Shown in pieces: positions 43,638 to 51,687 of a DNA stretch of 58,587 nt. The position numbers and the translations under genes are program-made. Under the pieces are notes generated by a model, which was not told where the DNA came from, did no database searches, and was given only the letters and a program-made list of their open reading frames with translations. Position 1 is the first letter of the stretch; every line of letters begins with the position of its first letter. Origin of the DNA: Candidatus Eremiobacterota bacterium (GTDB lineage Bacteria > Vulcanimicrobiota > Vulcanimicrobiia > Vulcanimicrobiales > Vulcanimicrobiaceae); NCBI GenBank assembly GCA_019235885.1, contig JAFAKB010000003.1, positions 1 to 58,587 on the forward strand. The letters run 5' to 3'.

Positions 43638-43979
43638 GTGCCGCAGAGCCATACGATCACGATCAAGCCGACGCTGAACGGCGGCCGCCGCACCGGCTAT
43701 CACTACGACCCGCCTCAGCTTCCGGTCAACCTCAAAAATCCGAACACAGCCGTCGTTCCCGACGACGAAGTGATCTGGAAGAACGTCGACACGCAAGCGC
43801 ACTGGCCGGCCGTCGCAGGCGCGCAAAATCAATTCATGCCGAACCAGATTGCGCCGAACTCCTCATCCACGGCGTGGATCGTCGACGCGCAGTCGGTCGG
43901 GACGCTCACGTACTTCGACTGGAACGACACGGCGCCGAATCGTCCCACCGGAACGATCGTGATCACGAATCTCCCGTAA
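43638..43979 (+). CDS. Cupredoxin-like protein without copper ligands
   Basis: 113 residues, probably starting at GTG 43638 (GAGGGGGG 8 nt upstream). The beta-sandwich reads like a cupredoxin: IKPTLNGGRRTGYHYDPPQL, DDEVIWKNVDTQAHWP and LTYFDWNDTAPNRPTGTIVITN. The His of the THT position is kept as HWP, but the usual C-x-H-x-M end is replaced by FDWNDTAP, so there is no type 1 copper site. No signal peptide. It may be a structural partner or a redox-dead regulator for the oxidases either side. It sits 160 bases after the flavoprotein. Confidence 0.7.
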   Translation: MPQSHTITIKPTLNGGRRTGYHYDPPQLPVNLKNPNTAVVPDDEVIWKNVDTQAHWPAVAGAQNQFMPNQIAPNSSSTAWIVDAQSVGTLTYFDWNDTAPNRPTGTIVITNLP

Positions 43980-44048
43980 ACCCAACGGCTCCTCGAGCTC
44001 TGCCAACCGAACCGTAACCGCTTTTCTCGCGCTTGGCGTGGGGGGTGT

Positions 44049-46598
44049 ATGACTCGATTCATCGTTCGCCTCGGTGTCGTCGCCGGTATCGCGGCCTCGC
44101 TGGTCGTCGCCGGCGGGACCCTGCAAACGCACGCCCAGGCGAAGGAAGTGCCGTGTCCCGCAGGGACCTACGGCAAGCCGCTCCTTTCTGCCCCGGTCAT
44201 CACGAGCCACCCGTCGCACGGGCAAGGCATCCTCAAAGCGATCATGCGGGTGGTCGACGACAAGCGGACGCTCTGGGGCAACACCGACGATCCGCGGTGC
44301 GCGAACCCGAACGCGACGCTGCGGTTCTTCGAGGGGATCGACGCCACGAAGCTCCCGACGGCGTCGCCGTGGCCGTGGCCGGCCCGTAGCCCCGATCCGA
44401 TCCCCGGTCCGACGTTCCGCGTCTGGACCGGCGACTTGGTCGAGATCACGTTCCTCAACGAGCTCGACCAGAACGATTTCGCGTACTCCCTCGACCGCAA
44501 CCCGACGGCGCCGCCCAGCCCGGCGTCCCCGCTGCCGAGCGGTGCGCCCTCGCCTCCGTCCGGCGACGAGTCCTGCGACAAAGCGACGTTCCAGCGCGCC
44601 GTCTCCACCGCGCAGGGAGCGACGTTCCCCAATTGCCTGCACGGCTCGAGCACGACGAACATACACTTCCACGGGACGCACACGTCACCGATCACGACCG
44701 GCGACGACGTCCTGCTGTTCGTTCGGCCGGCGCTGCGGCCGGACCCCAACACGCTCGGGAACAACGGCATCATCCCGAGCGAGTCGACCGCCTTCGCACA
44801 GCTTCATTCGTTCTACAAGAACCAATGCGAAGTCAGCAACAACCCGCCTGAGAACGGCTGGCTGCAGGCGCGCACGCATCCGCTGCTGCCGTTGTCGAAT
44901 TGGACTCGCCTGCAACAACGCTGGCTCAAGCAGTACGACGACACGCAGCCGTACCAAGGCCAGACACCCTCGCCCGGAAAACCGGCGCTCCCGCCCGGCA
45001 TGCAGCTGAGCCCGCCCAACGAGCGCGAGATTCGCCACGGGTTGTGGCCGCAGTATCACGTCGGCGCGGTGCCGGTCTGTTTCCGGCTGCCGACCGACGG
45101 CGATCCGCCGACGTACCACGGGAAGGTCGTCCGGATGGGACAAGCACCGGGGACGCATTGGTATCACGCGCACAAGCACGGTTCGACCGCGCTGAACGTC
45201 GCGAACGGAATGACGGGCGCGTTCATCATCCAGGGCAAGTACGACCGCGACCTGCAGCGGTTCTACAACCGGTACCGCACCGCGTACTACGGAGGCCCGA
45301 AGTTCGGCGCGCCGCCGTTGCCGCACGAGCAGGTTCTGATGATCCAGCAGCTCTCCACCGTGCCGTTCAACGCCACGAACCCCAGCATCGCGGCGGGCGG
45401 GCCCGGTGCGTCGCGTCCGCGGCTTTCGGTGAACGGGCGGCTCGAACCGACGGTCACGATGCGGCCGGGCGAAGTGCAGCTCTGGCGCGTCATCAACGGG
45501 GCGTTCCGCGACGCGGTGCAGTTCGATCACTTCGGCGCCCGCAACGCCGCCGGCACGACGGCCTGCACGACCAGCACGCCGCCGAGCACCGCAGGGCCGG
45601 GATGGCGGCAGATCGCGCAAGACGGCGTGCAGTTCCACGTCCTGAACTACGACCGGGTCGGGAAGCTCGGCGCCAAGTTCAACCTCGCGGCGGCGAACCG
45701 CGCCGACGTGCTGCTGAAAGCGCCGATGCAGACGGGGACGTATGCGGTCTGCATCGTGAAGAACATCGGCCGCGTGGCGAAGGGTGGGGGCGGCCAGCCG
45801 GAGCCCCCGACCACCTTGCTGACGGTGAACGTCGGCGGTCCACCGGTCGACATGGCGTTCATCGACCGGGCGGACTTCCCGACCTTCCCGCATTTCCTCG
45901 ACGACATCACCGACAACGACGTCAAGACGTGCATGGACCCGCAGAATCCGACACGGAAAACGCCGCCCTGCCGGTTCCTGGTGTTCGGACGCGGTAACAC
46001 GACGATCAACAACAAGTCGTTCGAAGACGGCCACGTCGACCAGGAGATCAAGGTCGGCCAAAGCGAGGAGTGGGTGGTGATGAACGATGCGACCGACAAA
46101 TCGCATCCGTTCCACATCCACATCAACCCGTTCCAAATCACCGAGCTCTTCGAGCCTAACTTCCCGAACCCGAATTGTCCCATCAACCCGGCGGACCCGA
46201 AGACGTTCGATCCCCGGCTGCCGGGATACAAGCCGTGCCACGAGTTCGCTCCCCAATCGGGATACGGGGCGGAGGCGCGTTTCGTCTGGTGGGACACCTT
46301 CCCGATCCCGACCGCTGCGACCCCGCCCGCCTTCACGTGCGACAAGACCAAAGGCTGCGACGCGACGGCGCTCGCGCGCTATAAGGCGAGCTGCACGCCG
46401 GCCGGAGCTACGGTCCAAACCTGCACCGGCGAGCGGATCGACGGGTGGTTCCGGATGCGCAGCCGGTTCGTCGACTTCACCGGTCAGTACGTGCTGCACT
46501 GTCACATCCTCATCCACGAAGACCTGGGGATGATGCAGCTCGTCGAGGTCTACGCCGGTGCCGCGCCGCCGCCGATGACGATGAAGACGCATCACTGA
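44049..46598 (+). CDS. Secreted multicopper oxidase, paralogue 2
   Basis: 849 residues, larger than the first MCO. Signal peptide ends near HAQA (about 31). Ligand motifs: HFHGTHTSP for the first pair, HWYHAHKHGSTAL, HPFHIHINPF and HCHILIHEDLGMM (817-829). Extra loops near 145-180 (Ser/Pro-rich) and 270-340, and three more cysteine pairs, are not in CotA. The pair of MCOs shares a layout but only moderate identity. ATG follows a G-rich site. A hairpin follows the stop (46610-46643). Confidence 0.93.
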   Translation: MTRFIVRLGVVAGIAASLVVAGGTLQTHAQAKEVPCPAGTYGKPLLSAPVITSHPSHGQGILKAIMRVVDDKRTLWGNTDDPRCANPNATLRFFEGIDATKLPTASPWPWPARSPDPIPGPTFRVWTGDLVEITFLNELDQNDFAYSLDRNPTAPPSPASPLPSGAPSPPSGDESCDKATFQRAVSTAQGATFPNCLHGSSTTNIHFHGTHTSPITTGDDVLLFVRPALRPDPNTLGNNGIIPSESTAFAQLHSFYKNQCEVSNNPPENGWLQARTHPLLPLSNWTRLQQRWLKQYDDTQPYQGQTPSPGKPALPPGMQLSPPNEREIRHGLWPQYHVGAVPVCFRLPTDGDPPTYHGKVVRMGQAPGTHWYHAHKHGSTALNVANGMTGAFIIQGKYDRDLQRFYNRYRTAYYGGPKFGAPPLPHEQVLMIQQLSTVPFNATNPSIAAGGPGASRPRLSVNGRLEPTVTMRPGEVQLWRVINGAFRDAVQFDHFGARNAAGTTACTTSTPPSTAGPGWRQIAQDGVQFHVLNYDRVGKLGAKFNLAAANRADVLLKAPMQTGTYAVCIVKNIGRVAKGGGGQPEPPTTLLTVNVGGPPVDMAFIDRADFPTFPHFLDDITDNDVKTCMDPQNPTRKTPPCRFLVFGRGNTTINNKSFEDGHVDQEIKVGQSEEWVVMNDATDKSHPFHIHINPFQITELFEPNFPNPNCPINPADPKTFDPRLPGYKPCHEFAPQSGYGAEARFVWWDTFPIPTAATPPAFTCDKTKGCDATALARYKASCTPAGATVQTCTGERIDGWFRMRSRFVDFTGQYVLHCHILIHEDLGMMQLVEVYAGAAPPPMTMKTHH

Positions 46599-46609
46599 GC
46601 CTTATGGCT

Positions 46610-46643
46610 GGGGACGTCCGCGCGGCACCGCGCGGGCGTCTCC
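46610..46643 (+). terminator. Hairpin after the multicopper oxidase gene
   Basis: Near-perfect stem, 46610-46624 with 46629-46643, with two G:T pairs and a four-base loop, 11 bases after the stop. There is no T-tract, so it could be an mRNA 3' structure instead. Confidence 0.5.
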
Positions 46644-46659
46644 GTCCGCCGGCCGAACC

Positions 46660-47484
46660 ATGAGCAGATTCGATCGCGCGGCCGCGAGCTACGACGAACG
46701 CTCCGGGATCCCGCCCGAACGGCGCGCGGAGATCGTCCGCGCGCTCGCCGGGCTGACGAGGCTCGCGCCGGGTGACGTCTTGCTCGAGCTCGGCGCGGGG
46801 ACCGGGCAGCTCGGCGCGTGCTTTCCCGCGCTCGGCGTGCGGTACGTCGGGCTCGACGATTCGGCGCCGATGCTGGCGGAGTTCGAGCGCCGCCGACCGG
46901 CGGGCGGTGCGCCGATCGAGTTGATTCAAGCGGACGTCAACGTAACGTGGCCGGTGGCGAGCGCGAGCGTGCGCGGCGTGTTCAGCTCCCGCGCCGTTCA
47001 CCTCTTCGATCTAGAGCACGTCGTCGCCGAGACGCTGCGCGTCGCGCGCCCGGCCGGCGCGACGTTCGTCCTCGGCCGGGTGGAACGCGACCAGCATGGG
47101 CTCCGCGGCGGCTTGCGACGCGAGATGCGCGCGCGGCTTGCTGCGCGCGGTTTCGCGCCGCGCGACGGCGAGCGCCGGCAGCGCCGCATCCTCGACGCGT
47201 TCCGCGCGCGCGGCGCGACGCCGCTCGGCCCGGTCGTCGCCGCAAGCTGGTCCGCGCGCAGCACTGCGGCGCGCGTGCTCGAGGACTGGCGCGCAAAGCC
47301 CGGCCTCGGCGGGATCGAGCCGCCGGACGAAACCAAAGCGGCCGTTCTCGCGGAACTCGCGGAGTGGGCCGCGGCGCGCTTCGGCTCGCTCGAGGCGCAG
47401 CACGACGCGGAAGAACGATACGTGCTCGAAGGCGTCGCGCTGCCGGTGCGACAAACACCGCTCACGATGGGTGACATGACGTGA
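46660..47484 (+). CDS. Class I SAM-dependent methyltransferase
   Basis: 274 residues. Motif I is LLELGAGTGQLG, with acidic loop YVGLDDSAPML and motif IV FSSRAVHLF; these are typical of UbiE/Methyltransf_11 type enzymes. The substrate is unknown. Its stop overlaps the GTG of the MosB-like gene (GTGA), so it is translated with the storage-protein pair. A role in molybdenum or cofactor chemistry is inferred only from that. Confidence 0.88.
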   Translation: MSRFDRAAASYDERSGIPPERRAEIVRALAGLTRLAPGDVLLELGAGTGQLGACFPALGVRYVGLDDSAPMLAEFERRRPAGGAPIELIQADVNVTWPVASASVRGVFSSRAVHLFDLEHVVAETLRVARPAGATFVLGRVERDQHGLRGGLRREMRARLAARGFAPRDGERRQRRILDAFRARGATPLGPVVAASWSARSTAARVLEDWRAKPGLGGIEPPDETKAAVLAELAEWAAARFGSLEAQHDAEERYVLEGVALPVRQTPLTMGDMT

Positions 47485-48305
47485 CGAGCGATCTTTTGAC
47501 CGGTCTCGGTGACGCGATGATCTCCGGTTCGCTCACCGACGAGCAGCTCATGGAGCAAACCGCGCGCACGCGACCGGTGCGGCTGTTGCCGGAGGCGAAC
47601 GTCGTGAAGGTCGGCGGGCAGAGCTTCATCGACCGCGGCCGCGCCGCAGTCTTTCCGCTGATCGACGAGATCGTCGCGAACCTCGACCGCCACAAGATGA
47701 TCGTCGGCACCGGCGCCGGAACGCGCGCGCGCCACGCCTACAGCGTCGGGCTCGACCTCGGGATGCCGACCGGCGTGCTCAGCGTGCTCGGCACGTTCGT
47801 CAGCATGCAGAACGCGCGCATGCTGCACTACCTGCTGGCCAAGCACGGGATTCCGTTCATCGAGCCCGCGCAGTTCGCGCAGCTTCCGCTCTACCTCTCG
47901 GAGCGCCGCGCGGTCGTGTTCTTCGGGATGCCGCCGTACACGTTCTGGCAGCAGAACCCAGCCGTCGGGCGGATCCCGCCGCACCGCACCGACACCGGCG
48001 CGTTCTTGGTGAGCGAGGTGTTCGCCGCGCGCTCGATGATCTTCGTCAAGGACGAGGACGGGCTCTACACCGCCGACCCGAAGAAGGACCGCAACGCGCG
48101 CTTCATCCCGCGGGCGACGGTCTCGGAGATCGAGGCGATGGACCTCGACGACGTCGTCGTCGAGCGCGCCGTTCTGGAGCTGCTGAAGAACGCGGAGCAC
48201 CGGCGCTCGATCCAAGTCATCAACGGCTTGAAGCCCGGGATGCTGACGCGCGCGCTGAACGGCGAGCACGTCGGCACCGTCATCACGGCGGACGACGCAT
48301 CGTGA
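47481..48305 (+). CDS. mosB: Molybdenum storage protein beta subunit-like (MosB)
   Basis: 274 residues of the amino-acid-kinase fold, closely matching MosB of Azotobacter: VVKVGGQSFIDRGRAAVFPLIDEIV, GTGAGTRARHAYSVG, RIPPHRTDTGAFLVSEVF and MIFVKDEDGLYTADPK. The MoSto complex uses ATP to store molybdate or tungstate as oxide clusters inside a hexamer of alpha and beta. The first subunit in the operon here resembles the beta chain; the second resembles alpha. Starts with a four-base overlap after the methyltransferase. Confidence 0.9.
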   Translation: MTSDLLTGLGDAMISGSLTDEQLMEQTARTRPVRLLPEANVVKVGGQSFIDRGRAAVFPLIDEIVANLDRHKMIVGTGAGTRARHAYSVGLDLGMPTGVLSVLGTFVSMQNARMLHYLLAKHGIPFIEPAQFAQLPLYLSERRAVVFFGMPPYTFWQQNPAVGRIPPHRTDTGAFLVSEVFAARSMIFVKDEDGLYTADPKKDRNARFIPRATVSEIEAMDLDDVVVERAVLELLKNAEHRRSIQVINGLKPGMLTRALNGEHVGTVITADDAS

Positions 48306-49120
48306 GCGAGGCTGCCGACGGAAGGCATCACGTCGCCTCGTTCCTGATGCGCGAAAGCCTCGTCGACAAGGACGTGCTGCGCTCGACCGAAACGCCGGTC
48401 GTGCGCATGCTGCCCTCGGCGCACGTCGTCAAGGTCGGCGGCCGTTCGATCCTGGACGCCGGCCGCGGCGTCGTCTACCCGCTGGTCGAAGTGCTCGGAA
48501 AACTACTCGGCGAGCACAAGCTGATCATCGGCACGGGCGGCGGCGCGCGGACGCGCCACGTCTTCTCGGTCGGGCTGGACTTGGGGATGCCGACCGGCGT
48601 GCTCGCGCAGCTCGCCGCGGCCGACGCGCTCGGCAACGCGCACATCCTGGGGACGCTGCTCGCGCCGTACGGCGTCGTCGCGATCCCACCGGAGATGTTC
48701 GGGCACCTCTTGCCGTTGTTCGTGCACGCGGTCCCGGGCGTGATCTTCAACGGCGTTCCGCCGTACTCGCTGTGGGAGCATCCGCCGGGCGTCGGCCGCA
48801 TCCCGCCGCACCGCACCGACGCCGGCTGCTTTCTCTTGGCGGAATGCTTCGGCTGCAGCACCCTCACGCTCGTCAAAGACGTCGACGGGCTCTACGAACG
48901 CGATCCGAAGCTCGAGCCGAACGCAGCGTTCATCCGCGAGATCGGCGCCGCGGAGCTCGAGCGGCGCAACCTTCCGACGCTGCCGTTCGACCGCGTGCTC
49001 CTCAAACTGCTCGCGAACGCGCGGCTGCTGCGCCGCTTCCAGATCGTCAACGGCCACCGCCCCGAGCTGCTCGCCGCCGCGCTGAACGGCGAGCACGCCG
49101 GCACGATCGTTCACGCCTGA
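48302..49120 (+). CDS. mosA: Molybdenum storage protein alpha subunit-like (MosA)
   Basis: 272 residues, amino-acid-kinase fold with VVKVGGRSILDAGRGVVYPLVEVL, GTGGGARTRHVFSVGLDLGMPTGVL, RIPPHRTDAGCFLLAE and LVKDVDGLYERDPK, matching MosA more than MosB (for example the ARTRHVFSVGLDLG string). The GTG start lies inside the stop of the MosB-like gene. Together the two chains can form the heterohexamer. No nitrogenase, molybdate transporter or cofactor gene is in the window, so the stored metal is unproven. Confidence 0.9.
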   Translation: MSEAADGRHHVASFLMRESLVDKDVLRSTETPVVRMLPSAHVVKVGGRSILDAGRGVVYPLVEVLGKLLGEHKLIIGTGGGARTRHVFSVGLDLGMPTGVLAQLAAADALGNAHILGTLLAPYGVVAIPPEMFGHLLPLFVHAVPGVIFNGVPPYSLWEHPPGVGRIPPHRTDAGCFLLAECFGCSTLTLVKDVDGLYERDPKLEPNAAFIREIGAAELERRNLPTLPFDRVLLKLLANARLLRRFQIVNGHRPELLAAALNGEHAGTIVHA

Positions 49121-49124
49121 CGCG

Positions 49125-49865
49125 CTACTGCGCGGTGAACTCGACGCTGAAGAGGTAGTCGGCCGCGACCGGCTCGCAGTTCTTGACCTCGGTCCGGAAC
49201 TGCGAGCCGCGCGCGGCGGCAAGCGCAGGCTGGTTCAGCAGCGCGCTCGGCGAGCTTTGAATCCGCGTCGCGACGATGCGGCTCTGCGCGTCGAGCGAGA
49301 CGACGACGTTCACGGTCCCGGAGATTCCTTGCTGCACCGCCATCGGCGGCGTTTCCGGCTCGAGCGCGCGGAGCGTCGCCGCGGGAACATTCGGGCGGGC
49401 GCACGAGAGCGGCGTCGGCGTCGGATGCGGCGTCGGCGTGGGCGTCGGTGCCGCAGCGGTCGCGGCCGGCACCGCGCCGGCGAGCGGCGCGGCGGTCCCT
49501 TCGGCACCCGGCGCGCCGTTCGGCACGCCGGTCGCGTGCGCGTTCGGGTTTTCCGTCGTGCCGCCGTGGTGCGCGTCCTGGTGCGGTGCGATGATGCGGA
49601 TCGGCGGGCGCTGCGGTTGCGGCGTTTGCGGCTTGTCGTGCGGCGGCGGTGTAGGCTGCGCGGTCGGCGGAGGCGTCGGCGTCGGGCGCGGGGTCGGCGG
49701 CGGCGTGGGCATTCGATCGTGCTTCAGGAGCCGCGGCACCGGATCACCGGCCGCAACGGTCGGCGTTTGCCGCACGAACGGAACCACGAGCGCGTGCACC
49801 GCGAGCGAGATCGCGAAGCCGTAGAGCAGAAAGCTGCGCGCGCGCTCGCGCGGACCACTCGTCAT
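49125..49865 (-). CDS. TonB-family energy transducer-like protein
   Basis: 246 residues from ATG 49865: one N-terminal helix (LLYGFAISLAVHALVVPFV), a long Pro/Thr-rich periplasm-spanning region (about 45-150, PTPPPTPRPTPTPPPT), and a C-terminal TonB-type domain (about 165-246) with GISGTVNVVVSLDAQSRIV and the conserved strand-helix order. Two Cys in the C-terminal domain may pair. It converges with the MosA gene (4 bases between stops). ExbB, ExbD and a receptor are absent from the window, so the TonB function is by fold only. Confidence 0.85.
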   Translation of the reverse strand: MTSGPRERARSFLLYGFAISLAVHALVVPFVRQTPTVAAGDPVPRLLKHDRMPTPPPTPRPTPTPPPTAQPTPPPHDKPQTPQPQRPPIRIIAPHQDAHHGGTTENPNAHATGVPNGAPGAEGTAAPLAGAVPAATAAAPTPTPTPHPTPTPLSCARPNVPAATLRALEPETPPMAVQQGISGTVNVVVSLDAQSRIVATRIQSSPSALLNQPALAAARGSQFRTEVKNCEPVAADYLFSVEFTAQ

Positions 49866-49910
49866 ACACGTCGGTCGTTCGCACTGCCGGAAAGGTTCAT
49901 CGCGGCACCG

Positions 49911-50552
49911 GTGAAAGCGGCGGTCGTGCGCGTGTTCGTCGCGCGGCACGGCGAGACGACGTGGAATCTCGCCGGCCGCTATCAAGGCCGTTTGGAATCC
50001 GAGCTGAGCCCGCTCGGGGTGCGGCAGGCGCGCGCGCTCGCCACGGCGATGAGCGAGCAGCGCCTGGGCTGCGTCGTGAGCTCACCGCTCGTGCGCTGCA
50101 CCGCGACGGCACGGCCGACCGCGGACCGGCAGAACGTTCCGCTGGAGATCGACGAGCGGCTCACCGAGATCGCGCACGGCACGTGGGAAGGCCGGTTGCG
50201 CGAGGAGATCGCCGAGAACGATCCCGAGCGCTATCGCATGTGGCGGCACGATCCGGCGCACGTGCGGTTCGAGCGCGGCGAGTCGATCGCCGAGGTGCTC
50301 GAGCGCTGGCGCGCATTCGCGGCATCGTTCCGCCCGCGGACGCCGGCGCTCGTCGTCACGCATGACGCCGTCATACGCGTCGCCATCGTGGCCGCAAAAG
50401 GACTCGGGCTCGAGGCGTTTTGGAACGGGCGCGTCGAGAACGGCGCGTACTCCGAGTTCGACGTCACCGCCGCGGGCTGGTCGCTGCTGCGCGAGAACGT
50501 CGCCGACCATCTCGGCCCGCTCCGCGCCTCGACCGAAGGCCAAGCTCTTTAG
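49911..50552 (+). CDS. Histidine phosphatase / phosphoglycerate mutase-like protein
   Basis: 213 residues. VFVARHGETTWNLAGRYQG is the standard RHGET phosphohistidine motif, followed by LSPLGVRQARALA, SSPLVRCTATA, and the second His in VVTHDAVIRVA. Proteins of this family include CobC, GpmB and phosphoserine phosphatases; the substrate is not visible. The start is a GTG; a further GTG at 49929 is possible. It diverges from the TonB-like gene. The RHG form is complete, unlike the RHA version at 24799-25476. Confidence 0.85.
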   Translation: MKAAVVRVFVARHGETTWNLAGRYQGRLESELSPLGVRQARALATAMSEQRLGCVVSSPLVRCTATARPTADRQNVPLEIDERLTEIAHGTWEGRLREEIAENDPERYRMWRHDPAHVRFERGESIAEVLERWRAFAASFRPRTPALVVTHDAVIRVAIVAAKGLGLEAFWNGRVENGAYSEFDVTAAGWSLLRENVADHLGPLRASTEGQAL

Positions 50553-50573
50553 GACGTTCGCCCGCTGGTGGGC

Positions 50574-51170
50574 CTAGTAAGCCGGCCTCCCGTGCGCGAC
50601 GACGCGGTCGCCGGCGACGATGCCGATCTCGTCGCCTTTGCCCGGGTTCTTCACGAACAGCGTCGCGGGTGCGCCCGGATCCAGCGCGCCCATGTCGCGG
50701 GCCGTAGCGCCGCGGCGCATCATGACGTGCGCGCCGCGCGGCGCGCCGCTGGCGACGACGTAGCACCACGCGCCGTCGCGCGCGTAGATCGCCTTCGCGA
50801 TCACGCCGGGCTCGGAGGTCAGCGTCGTGTGGCCGAAGTGCGAGGACGCGAGCGCGGTGAGCGCGACGTCAGTGCGCTGCATCTGCGCGCTCGCCGCGTG
50901 CGCCGCGCTGCCTTCGTAGGCGGTGGTGAACGCGAAGAGAACCGCGGCGGCGGTGGCGAGCCCGGGCCACCAGCTCGCGCGGCGCGGTGCCGCGGCGGGC
51001 ACCGGCGGGAGCGCCGCAGCGAGCGAAGCCGCCGCCGCTTCGGCGGCGACGACGCGCTCGCGGCACGCCGCGCACTCGGCGAGATGCGCTTCGATCTCCG
51101 CGTCGCGGTCCCGTTCGGTCAGGCCGAGCGCGTACAGCTCGGCATCGTCGTTCAGGTGTTCCAAGATCAC
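50574..51170 (-). CDS. Anti-sigma factor (zinc-finger ZAS type) with one membrane helix
   Basis: 198 residues. The N-terminal cytoplasmic domain has HLAECAACRERV, the H-x3-C-x2-C zinc motif of ECF anti-sigma factors. A membrane helix follows (ASWWPGLATAAAVLFAFTTAY), then a C-terminal outside part with an anti-sigma-K type YVVASGAPRGAHVMMRRG region. The GTG start overlaps the sigma stop (GTGA). It would hold the ECF sigma factor at the membrane and release it on an envelope signal. Confidence 0.88.
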   Translation of the reverse strand: MILEHLNDDAELYALGLTERDRDAEIEAHLAECAACRERVVAAEAAAASLAAALPPVPAAAPRRASWWPGLATAAAVLFAFTTAYEGSAAHAASAQMQRTDVALTALASSHFGHTTLTSEPGVIAKAIYARDGAWCYVVASGAPRGAHVMMRRGATARDMGALDPGAPATLFVKNPGKGDEIGIVAGDRVVAHGRPAY

Positions 51171-51667
51171 GTTTCTCCGGCGAGCGCGGTGTGCAGGGTG
51201 CGAAGCGCGGCGGCGAGGCGGCTCTTCACCGTGCCGAGCGGGATGCTGGTCTCGCTCGCGACCTCCGCGAGCGTGCGATGGTTGTAGTAGGCGCGCACGA
51301 TCACGTCGCGCTGGCTCTCGGGGAGCGCGTCGAGCGCGCGCTTCACGCGGCGGGCCTCGATCGGGTCGAGCGCCGCCGTCTCGTCGAATGTAACCGGCTC
51401 GTCGGCACTTGCGCGAACTTCGCGCAAGTGGCGGCGTTTCGTTCCGCGCAGCGTGTCGAGGGCTTCGCGCCGCACGCACGCGATCAGAAACGGAAGCAGC
51501 GCGCCGCGCTCGGGCCGGTACGTCCCGGCGCCCCACACCCGCATCAGCGCGCCGTGCACCGCGTCTTCCGCCGCGTCGCGGTCGTGCAGGACCGCGAACG
51601 CGACCGCGCGCAGCCGCGGCGCGTACGCGCGGTACGCGCGGTCGAACGCCGGCTCGTCGAGCGCCAT
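51167..51667 (-). CDS. ECF sigma factor (SigK/RpoE-like)
   Basis: 166 residues: region 2 with AVLHDRDAAEDAVHGALMRVWG, RGALLPFLIACVRREALD, and region 4 ALPESQRDVIVRAYYNHRTLAEVASETSIPLGTVKSRL. Group IV sigma factor. It follows a metallophosphoesterase gene by 20 bases and is coupled to its anti-sigma factor. The nearest likely targets are the cupredoxin and the phosphoesterase upstream in the same operon. Confidence 0.92.
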   Translation of the reverse strand: MALDEPAFDRAYRAYAPRLRAVAFAVLHDRDAAEDAVHGALMRVWGAGTYRPERGALLPFLIACVRREALDTLRGTKRRHLREVRASADEPVTFDETAALDPIEARRVKRALDALPESQRDVIVRAYYNHRTLAEVASETSIPLGTVKSRLAAALRTLHTALAGET

Positions 51668-51687
51668 CGGGCGCGCTTCGACGCCGA

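Noticed and set aside
40601-43693. A 1030-codon minus-strand frame opposite the copper/flavin oxidase genes
   Set aside because: Arg-rich composition and no motif; the plus-strand genes have complete copper and FAD motifs.
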